Shown here piece after piece: positions 48,738 to 58,955 of a stretch of 64,000 nt of DNA; within the stretch, counting starts at the first letter, position 1, and each line of letters opens with the position of its first letter. Both the position numbers and the translations under genes were made by a program. This DNA is from Pseudomonadota bacterium. GTDB lineage: Bacteria > Desulfobacterota > Desulfobacteria > Desulfobacterales > Desulfolunaceae. The notes beneath the pieces are model-generated. The model ran no database searches, was not told the DNA's origin, and worked only from the letters and a program-made list of their open reading frames with translations. The DNA lies in assembly GCA_018818835.1 (NCBI GenBank), contig JAHIRD010000019.1, positions 1-64,000 on the forward strand, read 5' to 3'.

Positions 48738-49304
48738 TTATTTTCCCAGCATACCCGCTCTCAAATCCTCGTCTCCGGTAAAGGTGTCGCCCTCTAACAA
48801 CCAGACAGCGAAAAGGATATTTTTGAATTTAGGGTTGGTGATTTTATCGATCACCTTATCGTTAATCGAGACGCTCAAACCGTCACCGGGCAGATAGACA
48901 TATGTCCAGACATCATTTTTCTTGGCATCGGTTGTGAGGGCTTTGAATTTATCAATGTCAGCCTTCATGGCATCAAAATCAGCTCCGGCAGCATATTTAA
49001 AACCACCCTCCCACACTTCAAGAATTTTTTCCTTGGGCCCGTTTCTTTTCCATGTCATGGTGATGGCCATGGGTTCATCTGCACCAATAATTTTTTGGGA
49101 GTCCGAGCTTTTGGCTTTGAGGTACAAGGAGCCCACATACACTTTAAACCCCCATTTTTTGCGTATTCCCGAACCGTTGAGGATGAGTTCACCCTGGCCT
49201 GAATCAAGGGTGTCGGGTATGGTTAAGCCTCCAATGTCCAGAGCTGTTGCCGATGTTGCTGTCAGTAAGAGAATCAGTGTCACGATACGTAATTTCTTTA
49301 ACAT
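48738..49304 (-). CDS. exported chalcone isomerase-like protein
   Basis: The 188 residues have a signal peptide (about 1-21) and the bacterial chalcone-isomerase-like pattern ILNGSGIRKKWGFKVYVGSLYL, then MTMTWKRNGPKEKILEVW-like helices. Bacterial members have this fold but usually lack the plant catalytic residues, and their role is unknown, possibly lipid binding. GAGGAGG precedes the ATG. It is downstream of the chemoreceptor, 42 bases away, and ends at a terminator. Confidence 0.88.
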   Translation of the reverse strand: MLKKLRIVTLILLLTATSATALDIGGLTIPDTLDSGQGELILNGSGIRKKWGFKVYVGSLYLKAKSSDSQKIIGADEPMAITMTWKRNGPKEKILEVWEGGFKYAAGADFDAMKADIDKFKALTTDAKKNDVWTYVYLPGDGLSVSINDKVIDKITNPKFKNILFAVWLLEGDTFTGDEDLRAGMLGK

Positions 49305-49346
49305 TCCGCCTCCTCGTTCAATGATGTGTCACAACCAGTTTTGGGC

Positions 49347-51641
49347 TTAAATTTCAAATTGCCCGACCATTTTCTTCAATTTTTCTGCAAAGCCTGCCAG
49401 TTCTTCAGCGCTGATATTAAGCCGGGAGCCGATGACGGACATTTCACCAGCCTCCTGATTAATCCCTGCAATGTCTTTTGTAATTTCTTCTGAAACCGTT
49501 GAACACTGTGAAACATTTTCATTGACCTCCTGGATACCCAATGAGGCATGGGCAATATTACCCCCTATCTGCTGGGTCACCTGGGAGTGATCCGTAATTG
49601 TCTGTGCGATGTTTGATATAATCTCGTTAATGTCATCAATGATTGTTGTTATCAGCCCGATACCCTTGATGGTGCTGGCGGTTGTGCTCTGGATACCGGT
49701 AATCCGGGTTTTTATTTCCTTGGTGGCCTTGGCTGTCTGTTGGGCAAGTTCTTTGATTTCATTGGCCACCACGGCAAATCCTCTGCCAGCGTCACCGGCC
49801 CTGGCAGCTTCTATGGTTGCATTCAATGCAAGCAGATTGGTCTGTTCTGAAATTTTCGTTATGGTTTCCGTGACAATACCGATATCTTTGGCTGCATGGC
49901 TAAGCTGTTCCATATCGTATGATGCGGATTTGGCCTGGGCAACCGCTTTATCGGTGATCGTCTTTGCCTGCTCTGAATTTACGGCTATGTCATTGATTGT
50001 TATCGTGTTTTCTTCGGTTGCCATTGACACGGTTCTTAAATTGACGGCTGTTTCTTCCATGGCCGCAGCCACAGAACTCAAATTTGCGTTCATTTCCTCT
50101 GCTGCACTTGCCACGGCCTGGGACTTTTGAGCTGTATCTTCAACCCCCTTGGCCATTTGATCGGAAATGGTTTTTAAATTTTCTGATGACGAGGACAATA
50201 CATTGACATCGTTTGAGATATCCCTGAACATCCCCCCAAGATTGGTCACAATATCATTGAGCGCCCGGGCAAGAACACCAATTTCATCGTCCTGATCAAT
50301 ACCAAGCCGTTCCGTAAAATTCCCATTTGACATTTTCTTGGAAAAAATTGCAGCCCGAATAATGGGACTGGTGATTTGCCGTGTAATAAACAATGACAGT
50401 GAAAAACCCAGGATAATGGATAAAAGACCGATGACCAGGGCAAGGTCCGAGCGCCTATTGGCCTGGGTATTAACCTGTTTTGTTCTGGCTGACGAAAGAT
50501 TTCGTGCATCATTGTAAAGCTCATCCACATGGTCTTCAATATTTCCGACCTCTTTCGTCATGATCGCATACAGGTCACGTATTCGCTCATCTTCGGCGGC
50601 CAGTTCATCAAACGCTTTTTTGTATAAATCTAAAGACCGTCTGGTCTGATCGATGTATTCCTCGCCCATGGTGGACGTGCCCAAAGCAGCTGACAAGACA
50701 GCTATGGCGTCGTGTACTTTTTTGATATATGTTTCACCGCCCAAAAGCAGATAGTCTTTTTCGCTGCTTCTGATTTTCAAGGTATAGGCTTTTGAATTGG
50801 GCATATAACTTATGCTGAGGAAATCATTGACCTCCTCAATGATTTCACGCATGGCTTTCAGATATTTTTCTTTCAATTCCAAGGTCTTAGAGGCAACCAT
50901 TTTTTCCATGTTTTCCTTATAATATATGACGTTCTCCTTCAAGGCTTCTTTGAAAACACCGACGTCCGCATCCGAATTGTCAATGACCTGATCGTATTCC
51001 CCCACGAGTTTTTCTAATTTTTCCTGGAATTTAACATTCTTTGTCGCCATAAATTCATTTTGCATCAGAACGATTTTGAGCATATGGACATAAAGATCTT
51101 CAACATCCACATAAGACATTTCCTTGACAAATCGGTCTGCAGCCGCTTTAAAGTCCCCCCTTAACCCGGAGTCAATGTCCAGCCCCCTTTTTTCGTACCC
51201 GGCTACAAGGTTCCTGAAGCTCGCATCGTATGACTCGACATGGGTGGCGATTTCAGAGGCAAGCTCAGCGGTCTGATCATTTTTTGCACCCTGTGCCATG
51301 GAGACGATGATCCGGACTTTTTCGGTTAGGGAACGGATGTCTTTATCAAGCTGGGTCAGGTACGTCTTATCAAGGGTAGAAATAAAATTCTTTTCATCAA
51401 TGCGGCATTGTTTCATAAGGGTTTTGATATCTGCAGACTCGTCTGCGATGGCCACTGTCCCTTCCATCAAATCCTTGAAATTCCTTGTGGTTGATTTGAC
51501 CGTGGCATGGTAGATTCCCATAACACCCACAACCAGAAAAAGAACAATTCCAAAGCCGCCCACAAGCTTCGTAACAATCTTTAGATTGTTAAACCTCTTC
51601 AAAACAGGACCGATCCTTTGACTGATCTGTGTGAATTTCAT
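49347..51641 (-). CDS. methyl-accepting chemotaxis protein
   Basis: The 764 residues have an N-terminal membrane helix (about 24-43), a long all-helical periplasmic sensor of about 370 residues, a second helix, a HAMP domain and the cytoplasmic signalling hairpin with the conserved tip [20 protein letters not shown] and methylation-type helices. The sensor's size and helical nature recall HBM-type receptors. I prefer the ATG at 51641 (AGGA about 8 bases upstream) over the TTG five codons earlier. No other chemotaxis genes are adjacent. Confidence 0.93.
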   Translation of the reverse strand: MKFTQISQRIGPVLKRFNNLKIVTKLVGGFGIVLFLVVGVMGIYHATVKSTTRNFKDLMEGTVAIADESADIKTLMKQCRIDEKNFISTLDKTYLTQLDKDIRSLTEKVRIIVSMAQGAKNDQTAELASEIATHVESYDASFRNLVAGYEKRGLDIDSGLRGDFKAAADRFVKEMSYVDVEDLYVHMLKIVLMQNEFMATKNVKFQEKLEKLVGEYDQVIDNSDADVGVFKEALKENVIYYKENMEKMVASKTLELKEKYLKAMREIIEEVNDFLSISYMPNSKAYTLKIRSSEKDYLLLGGETYIKKVHDAIAVLSAALGTSTMGEEYIDQTRRSLDLYKKAFDELAAEDERIRDLYAIMTKEVGNIEDHVDELYNDARNLSSARTKQVNTQANRRSDLALVIGLLSIILGFSLSLFITRQITSPIIRAAIFSKKMSNGNFTERLGIDQDDEIGVLARALNDIVTNLGGMFRDISNDVNVLSSSSENLKTISDQMAKGVEDTAQKSQAVASAAEEMNANLSSVAAAMEETAVNLRTVSMATEENTITINDIAVNSEQAKTITDKAVAQAKSASYDMEQLSHAAKDIGIVTETITKISEQTNLLALNATIEAARAGDAGRGFAVVANEIKELAQQTAKATKEIKTRITGIQSTTASTIKGIGLITTIIDDINEIISNIAQTITDHSQVTQQIGGNIAHASLGIQEVNENVSQCSTVSEEITKDIAGINQEAGEMSVIGSRLNISAEELAGFAEKLKKMVGQFEI

Positions 51642-52008
51642 TTTAATTCCTGTCAATACCTTCTCTCCTTCTATTCAAAGGGGTATGACCATTTATTTTT
51701 TATAGGACAAGACTCCATATCAAATAAAGATGGGCACCCATATTTTGTGAAGGATTTTTGATAAGCGTTTTTCCATGACGTCAAGATCAACGGTGAAAAC
51801 CTGAATCAAAACATACGATAATGTGCCACGTTAGCGCATGTAAAAACAACGCCAACTATTTGAATATAATGGATCCGGTTCGAAATGAAATGCGATTGTT
51901 GTTTTCAATCAGATAGTTAATGCAATTATAATAGCATATTTTATTCTTTTTGCCACCATTTGTTCTGAAAAGTGAAAAAATTGCGCCATAGAAATACGAA
52001 ACCTCTGG

Positions 52009-52044
52009 GTGTTCATTCCCGGATGGATCAGGGGGAATGAACAC
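52009..52044. promoter_or_regulatory. Strong hairpin downstream of the M64 gene
   Basis: A perfect 12-bp stem (GTGTTCATTCCC with GGGAATGAACAC) and 12-base loop lies 45 bases after the M64 peptidase stop. No T-run follows on either strand, so it may be a Rho-assisted or RNA-stability element rather than a standard terminator. The rest of the spacer 51642-52088 shows no gene. Confidence 0.55.
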
Positions 52045-52088
52045 GCCAGATCACTCATTCAGAGATAAAGGAAAGCGTTTTCATAACA

Positions 52089-54194
52089 TTACCACCAGCC
52101 CGCACTATGGTAATGATGGTTATGAATCCAATTGGGGTAGATGGAATTCAGCTGCAGGGACGTCTGATGTGATCGCAAAAGGCCGAACCAGTTGGTGTTG
52201 TAAATAAAGAGATCTTCCCAGCCTGCCCCACCGTTAAAATTGGCAACAAGGAGTTTGTCACCCTTGCCCAGGTTCCAGCTGTTGACCCAGTCGGCCTGCC
52301 AGCTGCCGGAAAGACCTTCTCCCTTTGAAAGCAGGACACCAAGATATTCCGTTGCCCAGTCATGGGCGTTGTATACGTAAAGATCATCTTTGTCGTCGCC
52401 ATTAATATCGGCCACAAAAAACTGATCATTCGGCTCCAGACCGTCCCATCCCGGGACGGTATCATCATACCGATGTGTATTGGCAAGGCCTCCTCCAGTG
52501 GATCGTAACATTTCAAGATATTCCTTGGACCAGTCATGCCCGTTGAAAACATAGAGGTCATCTTTTCCGTCGTGATTGAAATCCCCAACAAAAAACTGAT
52601 CCCTTTTCTTCATATCATCCCAGCCAGGAAGTTCTTCGTCGTATCGCCGGACGTAACTGAGCTGAGAACCTGAAGATGACAACATCTCTAAATATCCCAT
52701 GGACCAGTCCTGGCCGTTAAACACGTAAAGATCTTTTTTCGTGTCATTATTAAAATCCGCCACAAAAAACTGATCGTTTTTTTTCATGTCACCCCAACCG
52801 GGCAGCACTCTGTCGTAGCGTCTGACATAGGAGAGATTTGTGCCTGACGATGACAGCATCTCCAGGTACCCCATGGACCAATCGTCCATATTGACAACAT
52901 AGATATCGTCTTTCCCATCGCCATTAAAATCCGCCACAAAAAACCTGTCATGACTCTTCATGGCACCCCAACCGGGCAGATCCCTATCAAATCGGCGGAT
53001 ACATTCAAACCCCGTGCCCGTGGATCTTAGGAGAGCAAAATAGGGCATGGACCAATCCGAATAATTAAACACAAAGAGGTCATCCATCGTGTCATTGTTA
53101 AAATCTCCCACAAAAAACATATCCCCTGATTTGAAATCATCCCACAAAGGGATTTCCCCGGTGGCCACCCATTCCGGTTCAAGCTCACTGCCATTGGACA
53201 AATACAGAGACAGGCTGTTGGCATTGTGTAGAACAAGATCATCCTTGCCATCACCATTGAAATCTCCGGCATAGGAATTTTTATAGGTATAATCATGAAA
53301 AGGGTCCAGAACCGTCTGGAGCCGGTTATAACAGACCGAACAGAATGCCGGTGCATTGCTGTTCATCCTGTCATTGCAGGATGACCGATAAAGGTCAAAT
53401 CTATAGCGGGTTGTCCCCAGGGTCGCACCTTCAAAAATGCCGATGTCCTGGGAATTGTCCGTGACATCTGCACAGGTGGTGGTGACCGGTGTATTGGGAT
53501 TTATAAAACTCTTCCATTTCACCTTATTCCTGTCGGTCTCAATGGTCAGGTTGGCGTTATTCGGTTCCGATCCCGTGTAATGGGTGTTTCCACCGGTATA
53601 TTCATCACCGAGATTCCCCACCATATGTCCCATTTCATGGGCCACGGTGGTCCAGTTCGAACTGGTGGTCACGGCAAAACTGTCTCCCCGCCGGCACCCC
53701 CCGCCTCCGGGCTCATTGAGAATGATAAAAACAAAATCCCGTTGGGGGACAAGGGAGTTCAGGACGTTATTGATCAATGAGCCGGAATTGGGGCCGGGTT
53801 CCATCCAGCACCGGTCCCAAATGCCGCTGTAACGGTAGCCAAACGCCGTATTCCTGGCCGTGGTGACATTCCCGTTGATATCCACCTGGGTGACCCCCGA
53901 ATCCGTTGAATTGGCATTCACCCGATATATATTGAAGGCATTCAAGGTTTCCATGAAAACATCGTCACTGAAAACCCCGTTAAAAATAAAATTATTGACC
54001 AAGGTGTTGTATGTGTTTTGATCAGCAGCCTGGAATCCGTCTCCGATAATAACAAGGTTCTTCTTAGACCCATTACTCCCGCTTCTCAGAATTTCAGTCA
54101 CGGTCTGTGCAAAAGCGCCGTTGCAAAAAAGAGAGGCGACAAGCAAGGTTGCCGCAACGATATACACTATTTGAAATCGCGATATATATTTCAT
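52089..54194 (-). CDS. exported M64 metallopeptidase with FG-GAP/VCBS repeats
   Basis: After a signal peptide (about 1-29) comes an IgA-peptidase M64-type domain with the metzincin-like motif HEMGHMVGNLGDE (186-198) and a Cys-rich region around 267-289 (SSCNDRM, FCSVCY). From about residue 305 to 690 there are about six repeats of 58 residues. The best-kept ones read FVADFNGDGKDD, a DWSMGYLEML segment and an LPGWGDMKKNDQF segment. DFNGDGKDD is a calcium-binding FG-GAP/VCBS signature, so the repeats probably form a beta-propeller that needs calcium. The start overlaps the lipoprotein gene by four bases. Confidence 0.88.
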   Translation of the reverse strand: MKYISRFQIVYIVAATLLVASLFCNGAFAQTVTEILRSGSNGSKKNLVIIGDGFQAADQNTYNTLVNNFIFNGVFSDDVFMETLNAFNIYRVNANSTDSGVTQVDINGNVTTARNTAFGYRYSGIWDRCWMEPGPNSGSLINNVLNSLVPQRDFVFIILNEPGGGGCRRGDSFAVTTSSNWTTVAHEMGHMVGNLGDEYTGGNTHYTGSEPNNANLTIETDRNKVKWKSFINPNTPVTTTCADVTDNSQDIGIFEGATLGTTRYRFDLYRSSCNDRMNSNAPAFCSVCYNRLQTVLDPFHDYTYKNSYAGDFNGDGKDDLVLHNANSLSLYLSNGSELEPEWVATGEIPLWDDFKSGDMFFVGDFNNDTMDDLFVFNYSDWSMPYFALLRSTGTGFECIRRFDRDLPGWGAMKSHDRFFVADFNGDGKDDIYVVNMDDWSMGYLEMLSSSGTNLSYVRRYDRVLPGWGDMKKNDQFFVADFNNDTKKDLYVFNGQDWSMGYLEMLSSSGSQLSYVRRYDEELPGWDDMKKRDQFFVGDFNHDGKDDLYVFNGHDWSKEYLEMLRSTGGGLANTHRYDDTVPGWDGLEPNDQFFVADINGDDKDDLYVYNAHDWATEYLGVLLSKGEGLSGSWQADWVNSWNLGKGDKLLVANFNGGAGWEDLFIYNTNWFGLLRSHQTSLQLNSIYPNWIHNHHYHSAGWW

Positions 54195-55240
54195 CGTGTG
54201 ACCCTCCCTGCCTGTGTTTTGTCAAAACTTTTGATGAGTTCCTCGCTGTTGATCACAGCAATTCGTTTCAGTTGTTTTTCAATTTTTCCAAACATCGAGG
54301 GGCTGATTTTGTCAGGCATACCCGAATCTTCCTCTAGAAAATAAAAATCCAACGCTGCTTTTGAAAGATTTTCTCTTTTCAGAAACGTATCGGGTATAGA
54401 TATGGAAAAAAACCCGTGCTTGGCCCGTGATGTATAACTGCCCGGTTGTTCATCAATGGACCGGACAAGCAGAGGGTCCTGCATGGAACCCACAGTCACG
54501 ATGTCCGTGCCCAGGAACGCCACATAAAAGAATTGACCATTATACGTATCCGATTCAATCAGACGGCCTTCGATGTCCGAGAATTGCTCAATTCGTATGG
54601 TGTTTTCCATGTCAATATATAGATTCAAACGGGCATAATGGTAACCTTCTGCTTCTTTTTTCCTGGGAATCTTTCGTTTTGTCTGTTCCATGGCCGGGCT
54701 CTTTTTCGGATGAACTTTACTGTTTTGTTCACCATCTGAAAATTTTTCAGGCTGCCTCTCATCCGGCTTGTCTTTCACGACAATTTTTTCCTGGGGATCA
54801 AGGGGCCTGGTTTTATCTTTGGTTGGCAGGGATTTTGATTTGGGTGTCTTATTCTCATCTGCTTTTTTGTCACCTGTTTTCCCTGGAATCTTTATTTCCA
54901 TATTCTTTGCCTGAAAATAATATTTCAGATCATGGGGAATTAACTGGGACAAGGCCTCATTGACGGGCATATCCGAGATATCAACCGAGACCGTTCGGTC
55001 CTTTGACAATTGGGGGACCACGACATCAAGTTCATGTTGCTCGTTCAATTCCTTGATAATTTTAAAAAGGGATGCCTTCTCAGCTTTAATCGTCAGGAGA
55101 CCCGTTTTCAGGTCAAGGTTGATCCGGGGGGGTGTGACACCCGGTGGTGCGGGTGTGCTGCGGGACTTGCACCCAGCTATAACAACAAGCATCAGAACAA
55201 AAAACCAGAGTAAAAAACTGTGGGTATAACGTTTTTCCAT
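54191..55240 (-). CDS. lipoprotein with STN-like domain, partner of M64 peptidase
   Basis: The 349 residues have a lipobox VVIAGC (Cys about 24), an N-terminal domain with the pattern of secretin/TonB short N-terminal (STN) domains (KASLFKIIKELNEQHELDVV, DISDMPVNEALSQLIPHDLKY), a Lys/Pro/Asp-rich linker (about 118-200) and a C-terminal domain of unknown type (about 200-345). AGGAGGT precedes the ATG. It is translationally coupled to the peptidase, which suggests that it handles its export, anchoring or control. I do not recognise a named family. Confidence 0.7.
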   Translation of the reverse strand: MEKRYTHSFLLWFFVLMLVVIAGCKSRSTPAPPGVTPPRINLDLKTGLLTIKAEKASLFKIIKELNEQHELDVVVPQLSKDRTVSVDISDMPVNEALSQLIPHDLKYYFQAKNMEIKIPGKTGDKKADENKTPKSKSLPTKDKTRPLDPQEKIVVKDKPDERQPEKFSDGEQNSKVHPKKSPAMEQTKRKIPRKKEAEGYHYARLNLYIDMENTIRIEQFSDIEGRLIESDTYNGQFFYVAFLGTDIVTVGSMQDPLLVRSIDEQPGSYTSRAKHGFFSISIPDTFLKRENLSKAALDFYFLEEDSGMPDKISPSMFGKIEKQLKRIAVINSEELIKSFDKTQAGRVTR

Positions 55241-55479
55241 GGGGGACCTCCTGTACGTATATGTACTTCATTTCAATGGTTAAGGGCTACACTGTCCTAC
55301 CGTTTATTTATGGTATTTATTCAGGGGGATATATACGTCCTGTCCCCATCATCACCATGAAGCACATGAAAAAATTGCCTTGGGCGACCAGACCCCTGAC
55401 TTCCCTGGGGAAAACTTCCCCGCCTTGGCGAGGACACGCTTAAAAATCCGGACAAATGGGTCGTGTGTTTATGGCTGTG

Positions 55480-56913
55480 TCATGGATCACCGATGAAGCC
55501 TAAATGCAGATCAATATAATCCGGAAGGGCAGGCCGTTTGACAACAAAGGGACAGGGTGCAAAATGGATCATGATGGTCTGTCGTCTCGGATCATAGACC
55601 AGGGATTGGAGTGTGGCATTATATTCTGTTCGGAATACGTTGTTCTGCCCCCCATTGCGTTCCCCCTGGGATAGAATTTCAATAAGTTCACCCTCAGTGA
55701 CAATCCCGTCATCATCCATGGCCAGCATCATGGATTCGATGGTGCCAAGGCGGTATTGGCTGGACTCTCTATGATTTTCAGGCTGATCCTGCAGTTGAAA
55801 CGAATTGGTAGCCGCAAGAACGGGCCCCTCAAACAACTCATAGTTCCAAACAGCCGGGGGATCCACATCGGCATGGGTCACCACACCCACGGGATCTGTT
55901 CTGAGAATGCTGTCGTATTCGCGAATGCTGCTTCCCATATATGAATTTTCAACAATTCTGACATCATGGGTATCTGCCAATGTGATAAGATTTCCGTGGG
56001 CATATGATTTGCCGTCCTGAATATACAAAGATGCATCATCCACAGCGTCAAAATTTTCAAGACAATGCCGCATCACGGCATTAACCGACGTTTTCCCATA
56101 TGATTCATTGTAATTTTCCCTGTATCTACTTATATTTTCCCCCACAAACAATCCATCCTGATTGACGCCTTTTTCCGAAACCAGAAGACATCCCAGAAAA
56201 CCAATGGATATCACATCTTTTTTTGAACCCTGATTCTTAAAGTAGTGGACCGCATGCATGCTTGATATTTTGCCGGTATGTCCGTCCCAAGAAAAGCCCT
56301 GGCTGAAATCCGTGTTTTTCCCCACAAGGGGCCCGCCATCCAAAAACGGATTATTGTCCGGCCTGAGACGGTCCCATACAGACAGGGAGGTGCAGCCATT
56401 ATTTGAGAATACATCGGTAAAAAAATTAATCAGAAAAATCTCTTTTAAGGACAACTGGTTCTCAGGAAAACAACAATAAAACACATTGTCATTGTCCACA
56501 TGACCGTGTTCATATGAATTCATAACCGATGCCATGCCTTCAATTTCAGCCCCATACAAATAAAACTCATCCGAGGAATCATCGAATTTTTCCATAAGAT
56601 CAGAGGTTCGACCCATAAAATCATTGTATTTCAAACCATCAAGCCTTAAAGCGGCCACACTATAACGGATATAGCTTGAGATGGATTTTTCATAATCCCC
56701 CCTATAATAGGCCTTTAAAACGGCTTCAGCATATTTTTTGCCCATGGTGAAGTGGGCCTGATAGTCGTCTTCATGGTCAAAATCCAGAACCACCTCATAA
56801 TAGTCCCCGCATCGGCCATCCGGTTTGATTTTTTTTATGGTTACGGACGGCTCAGCAGGGCAACAGAACGCTGTGATAAGGATGTATAATAATGTGGTTA
56901 GTACTGTTTTCAT
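55480..56913 (-). CDS. exported C45-type Ntn-hydrolase (acyltransferase/amidase-like)
   Basis: Ntn hydrolases of the AAT/C45 type self-cleave before a Cys that then serves as nucleophile. The 477 residues have a signal peptide (about 1-22), a pro-region and the motif NNGCTSLSVWD with the candidate nucleophile Cys174, followed by GGPLVGKNTDFSQGF. This is the expected N-terminal segment of the mature beta chain. The substrate is unknown; relatives act on acyl-amino compounds or peptides. It lies upstream of the M64/lipoprotein pair on the same strand, with a gap of 239 bases. Confidence 0.78.
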   Translation of the reverse strand: MKTVLTTLLYILITAFCCPAEPSVTIKKIKPDGRCGDYYEVVLDFDHEDDYQAHFTMGKKYAEAVLKAYYRGDYEKSISSYIRYSVAALRLDGLKYNDFMGRTSDLMEKFDDSSDEFYLYGAEIEGMASVMNSYEHGHVDNDNVFYCCFPENQLSLKEIFLINFFTDVFSNNGCTSLSVWDRLRPDNNPFLDGGPLVGKNTDFSQGFSWDGHTGKISSMHAVHYFKNQGSKKDVISIGFLGCLLVSEKGVNQDGLFVGENISRYRENYNESYGKTSVNAVMRHCLENFDAVDDASLYIQDGKSYAHGNLITLADTHDVRIVENSYMGSSIREYDSILRTDPVGVVTHADVDPPAVWNYELFEGPVLAATNSFQLQDQPENHRESSQYRLGTIESMMLAMDDDGIVTEGELIEILSQGERNGGQNNVFRTEYNATLQSLVYDPRRQTIMIHFAPCPFVVKRPALPDYIDLHLGFIGDP

Positions 56914-57151
56914 AGGGCACCTATGATGGATTTTAGACTAATAGATTCATTGGAAATTCAAAGAAGACTATGTTGATTAATTTTTTTAGATAACATATTG
57001 ACTGAAATAATTAAATCAAAAAATGATTCCTTGCATTGATTTTAAGGCAGGTTGTATCGTTTAAAGGACCGAGTTCCCAAAGCCTGGGAGTGGAGCCAAA
57101 AACAGTTTAACCATGGAGGGCATAATGATATCTTTTTTCTAAGGCGATTTT

Positions 57152-57865
57152 TTATACCTTTGTAAGGAGCGCTTCGTCATGGGCGAATATGTTCTTACGT
57201 ACACGACTGAACATGGCAATGAGCGCCTCGACAGTCAGCTTCTTTTTTTCTTCTCCGGCAACATCAATGACCACCTCTCCGCTATCCATCATTAAAAGGC
57301 GGTTGCCATAGTCAATGGCATGTTGCATGTTGTGAGTGACCATCAGTGTGGTCAGATTGTACTGTGTGACAAAATCCCGGGTAAGCCCAAGGACAATACC
57401 TGCGTTCCGAGGGTCCAGGGCGGCCGTATGTTCATCCAGAACCACACAGATAAAAAAAAGAAGGACGGACACCTCGTTTGAAACCATGCCTTTCATTAAC
57501 AAGACCGCCTTGCTGAGCAGTGTCTCCTGCCTCATAAGGGCAAGGTTGGCGCGATTTCCGAGGATCCGGATATTCACCGAATAGAGCATGGTCATGGTCA
57601 AGATACCCGCCAGGAGATGGGGTACCTTCAATTTATTGTGTATGACGGCCGTAACCGCTCCGGCTGTAACCCCACCTGCAAAGGCAAGGCAGAGTGCAAA
57701 CCAAAGATTCATGCCACTGACCATGGCCATGGCCATGATCACGGCCCCAAGGGGAAAGGATCCGTCCACGGTCAGGTCCGGGAAATCCAAAATCCTGAAG
57801 GTGAAAAACACGCCCAGTGCCATGATCCCGTAAATGAGTCCTTCAACAAAAAGGCCCTCAATCAT
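57152..57865 (-). pseudogene. In-frame ABC permease/ATPase chimera (decayed importer)
   Basis: Residues 1 to about 140 are the N-terminal half of an inner-membrane permease (FVEGLIYGIMALGVFFTFRI, LDFPDLTVDGSFPLGAV). With no break the frame passes into the C-terminal half of an ABC ATPase (VLDEHTAALDPRNAGIVLGL, LMVTHNMQHAIDYGNRLL). The Walker A motif, the ABC signature and the rest of the permease are missing. The junction, at about residue 142, must come from one deletion that happened to keep the frame. It is unlikely to function as an importer. Confidence 0.85.
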
Positions 57866-58326
57866 CGCTCGATCAGCTTTCCGTCTTTAATTTGGGTGTT
57901 GGCTTTTTCAATAACATCGTCAGGAAATGTCAGACCCAACGTTTTGGCCACATCCAGATTGATCAAAAGGTCCATGTCCGAAGGATCGGTCATAAATACC
58001 GTGGGAATAGACGACGGGGCTTTGCCTTTGAGCACATCCACCACCAGCCCACCGGTTCTTCGGCCCATTTTATAATAATCAAAGCCCCAGGCCGCAAGGA
58101 CCGGAATGGTTTTTGCCGAACTCGGGTCAGCAGACATGACCGGTATCTTATAGGCCATGGCCACCTCAGACACAGAATTCAATGCCGAGACCACGGTGTT
58201 GTCGTTACTGATATAAATGCCGTCAACCCGGCGGGCAATGGCCTGGACCGCCTGTTTCACTTCCGATGAATTACTGACCGTTGTTTCGACAAATTCAATG
58301 CCCAGTTCAGCACAGGCCCACAGTTG
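57862..58326 (-). pseudogene. C-terminal fragment of ABC substrate-binding protein
   Basis: The frame encodes the second lobe of a TrpX/ABC_sub_bind-type protein (ELGIEFVETTVSNSSEV, VDGIYISNDNTVVSALNSV, GFDYYKMGRRTGGLVVDVLK, DVAKTLGLTFPDDVIEKA). The signal peptide and first lobe are absent. An annotation might start at the GTG at 58260, but the homologous reading continues upstream to about 58326, where similarity stops. It overlaps the chimera below by four bases, as in an intact binding protein-permease-ATPase operon. Confidence 0.8.
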
Positions 58327-58373
58327 AAAAGAAACGTTTTGTTTTCATAAGAGCCTCATGCACCTTTTCATGC

Positions 58374-58914
58374 CTATTTTTGATTCAATGTCTCCACAAG
58401 AGGAATCCCATTGACTCCCGAAGGGATATAAACAGTCGTATGGTTTGGCGAGGAAGCCATCTTTAATTGTGCATTGATGGCTTCATGCTGTAAATAATTT
58501 TGTGTTAATGTCGAATTAATGATTTTCTGGGCTTCGGCTATACCCCTGGCCTCTTCAACCCTGATTTCAGCATCCTTTTTTGCGATTTCACGTTGGGTTT
58601 CCTTTTCGTCCAGCAGCTGTTTTGCAGCCAACTTCTTTTCAACCGCCTCCGTGACTATGGCTGGATAATCGATATTCCCGACAACGCCGGATATGACGAC
58701 AAAAGGCGTATTGGATAAATAGTCCATCAATTCTGCCACCACAGCATCTGAAATATCTTTTCGCCGTTTCTTGACCTGACGGCTTTCAAGGGTCTGTACG
58801 TTTTTCCTCACCATCGCCCGTAGCGGTTCCTTGATATAACGTTGATAGAACTGAGCACCGGCATATCCCTCAACAACCTCTTTTATATTCCCGGGCTTTA
58901 TTTTAATGGAAGAT
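58374..58914 (-). pseudogene. SPFH/band 7 (prohibitin-like) protein, 5' truncated
   Basis: The frame carries the C-terminal half of a prohibitin-like SPFH protein: GYAGAQFYQRYIKEPLRAMV, then DAEIRVEEARGIAEAQKIIN in a long helical region and a C-terminal YIPSGVNGIPLVETL. The membrane anchor and the first half of the SPFH domain are missing. The homologous reading goes back past the ATG at 58814 to a stop near 58917, with no proper start. It is the third truncated gene in a row here. Confidence 0.75.
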
Positions 58915-58955
58915 CGTTAGCAGCTTAAATATCACGAAGGGGTGTCTTTTAAGTT

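Noticed and set aside
52360-53300. Possible tandem DNA repeat array or CRISPR-like periodicity
   Set aside because: The 174-bp period is the coding trace of the 58-residue FG-GAP repeats; no spacers or short direct repeats exist.
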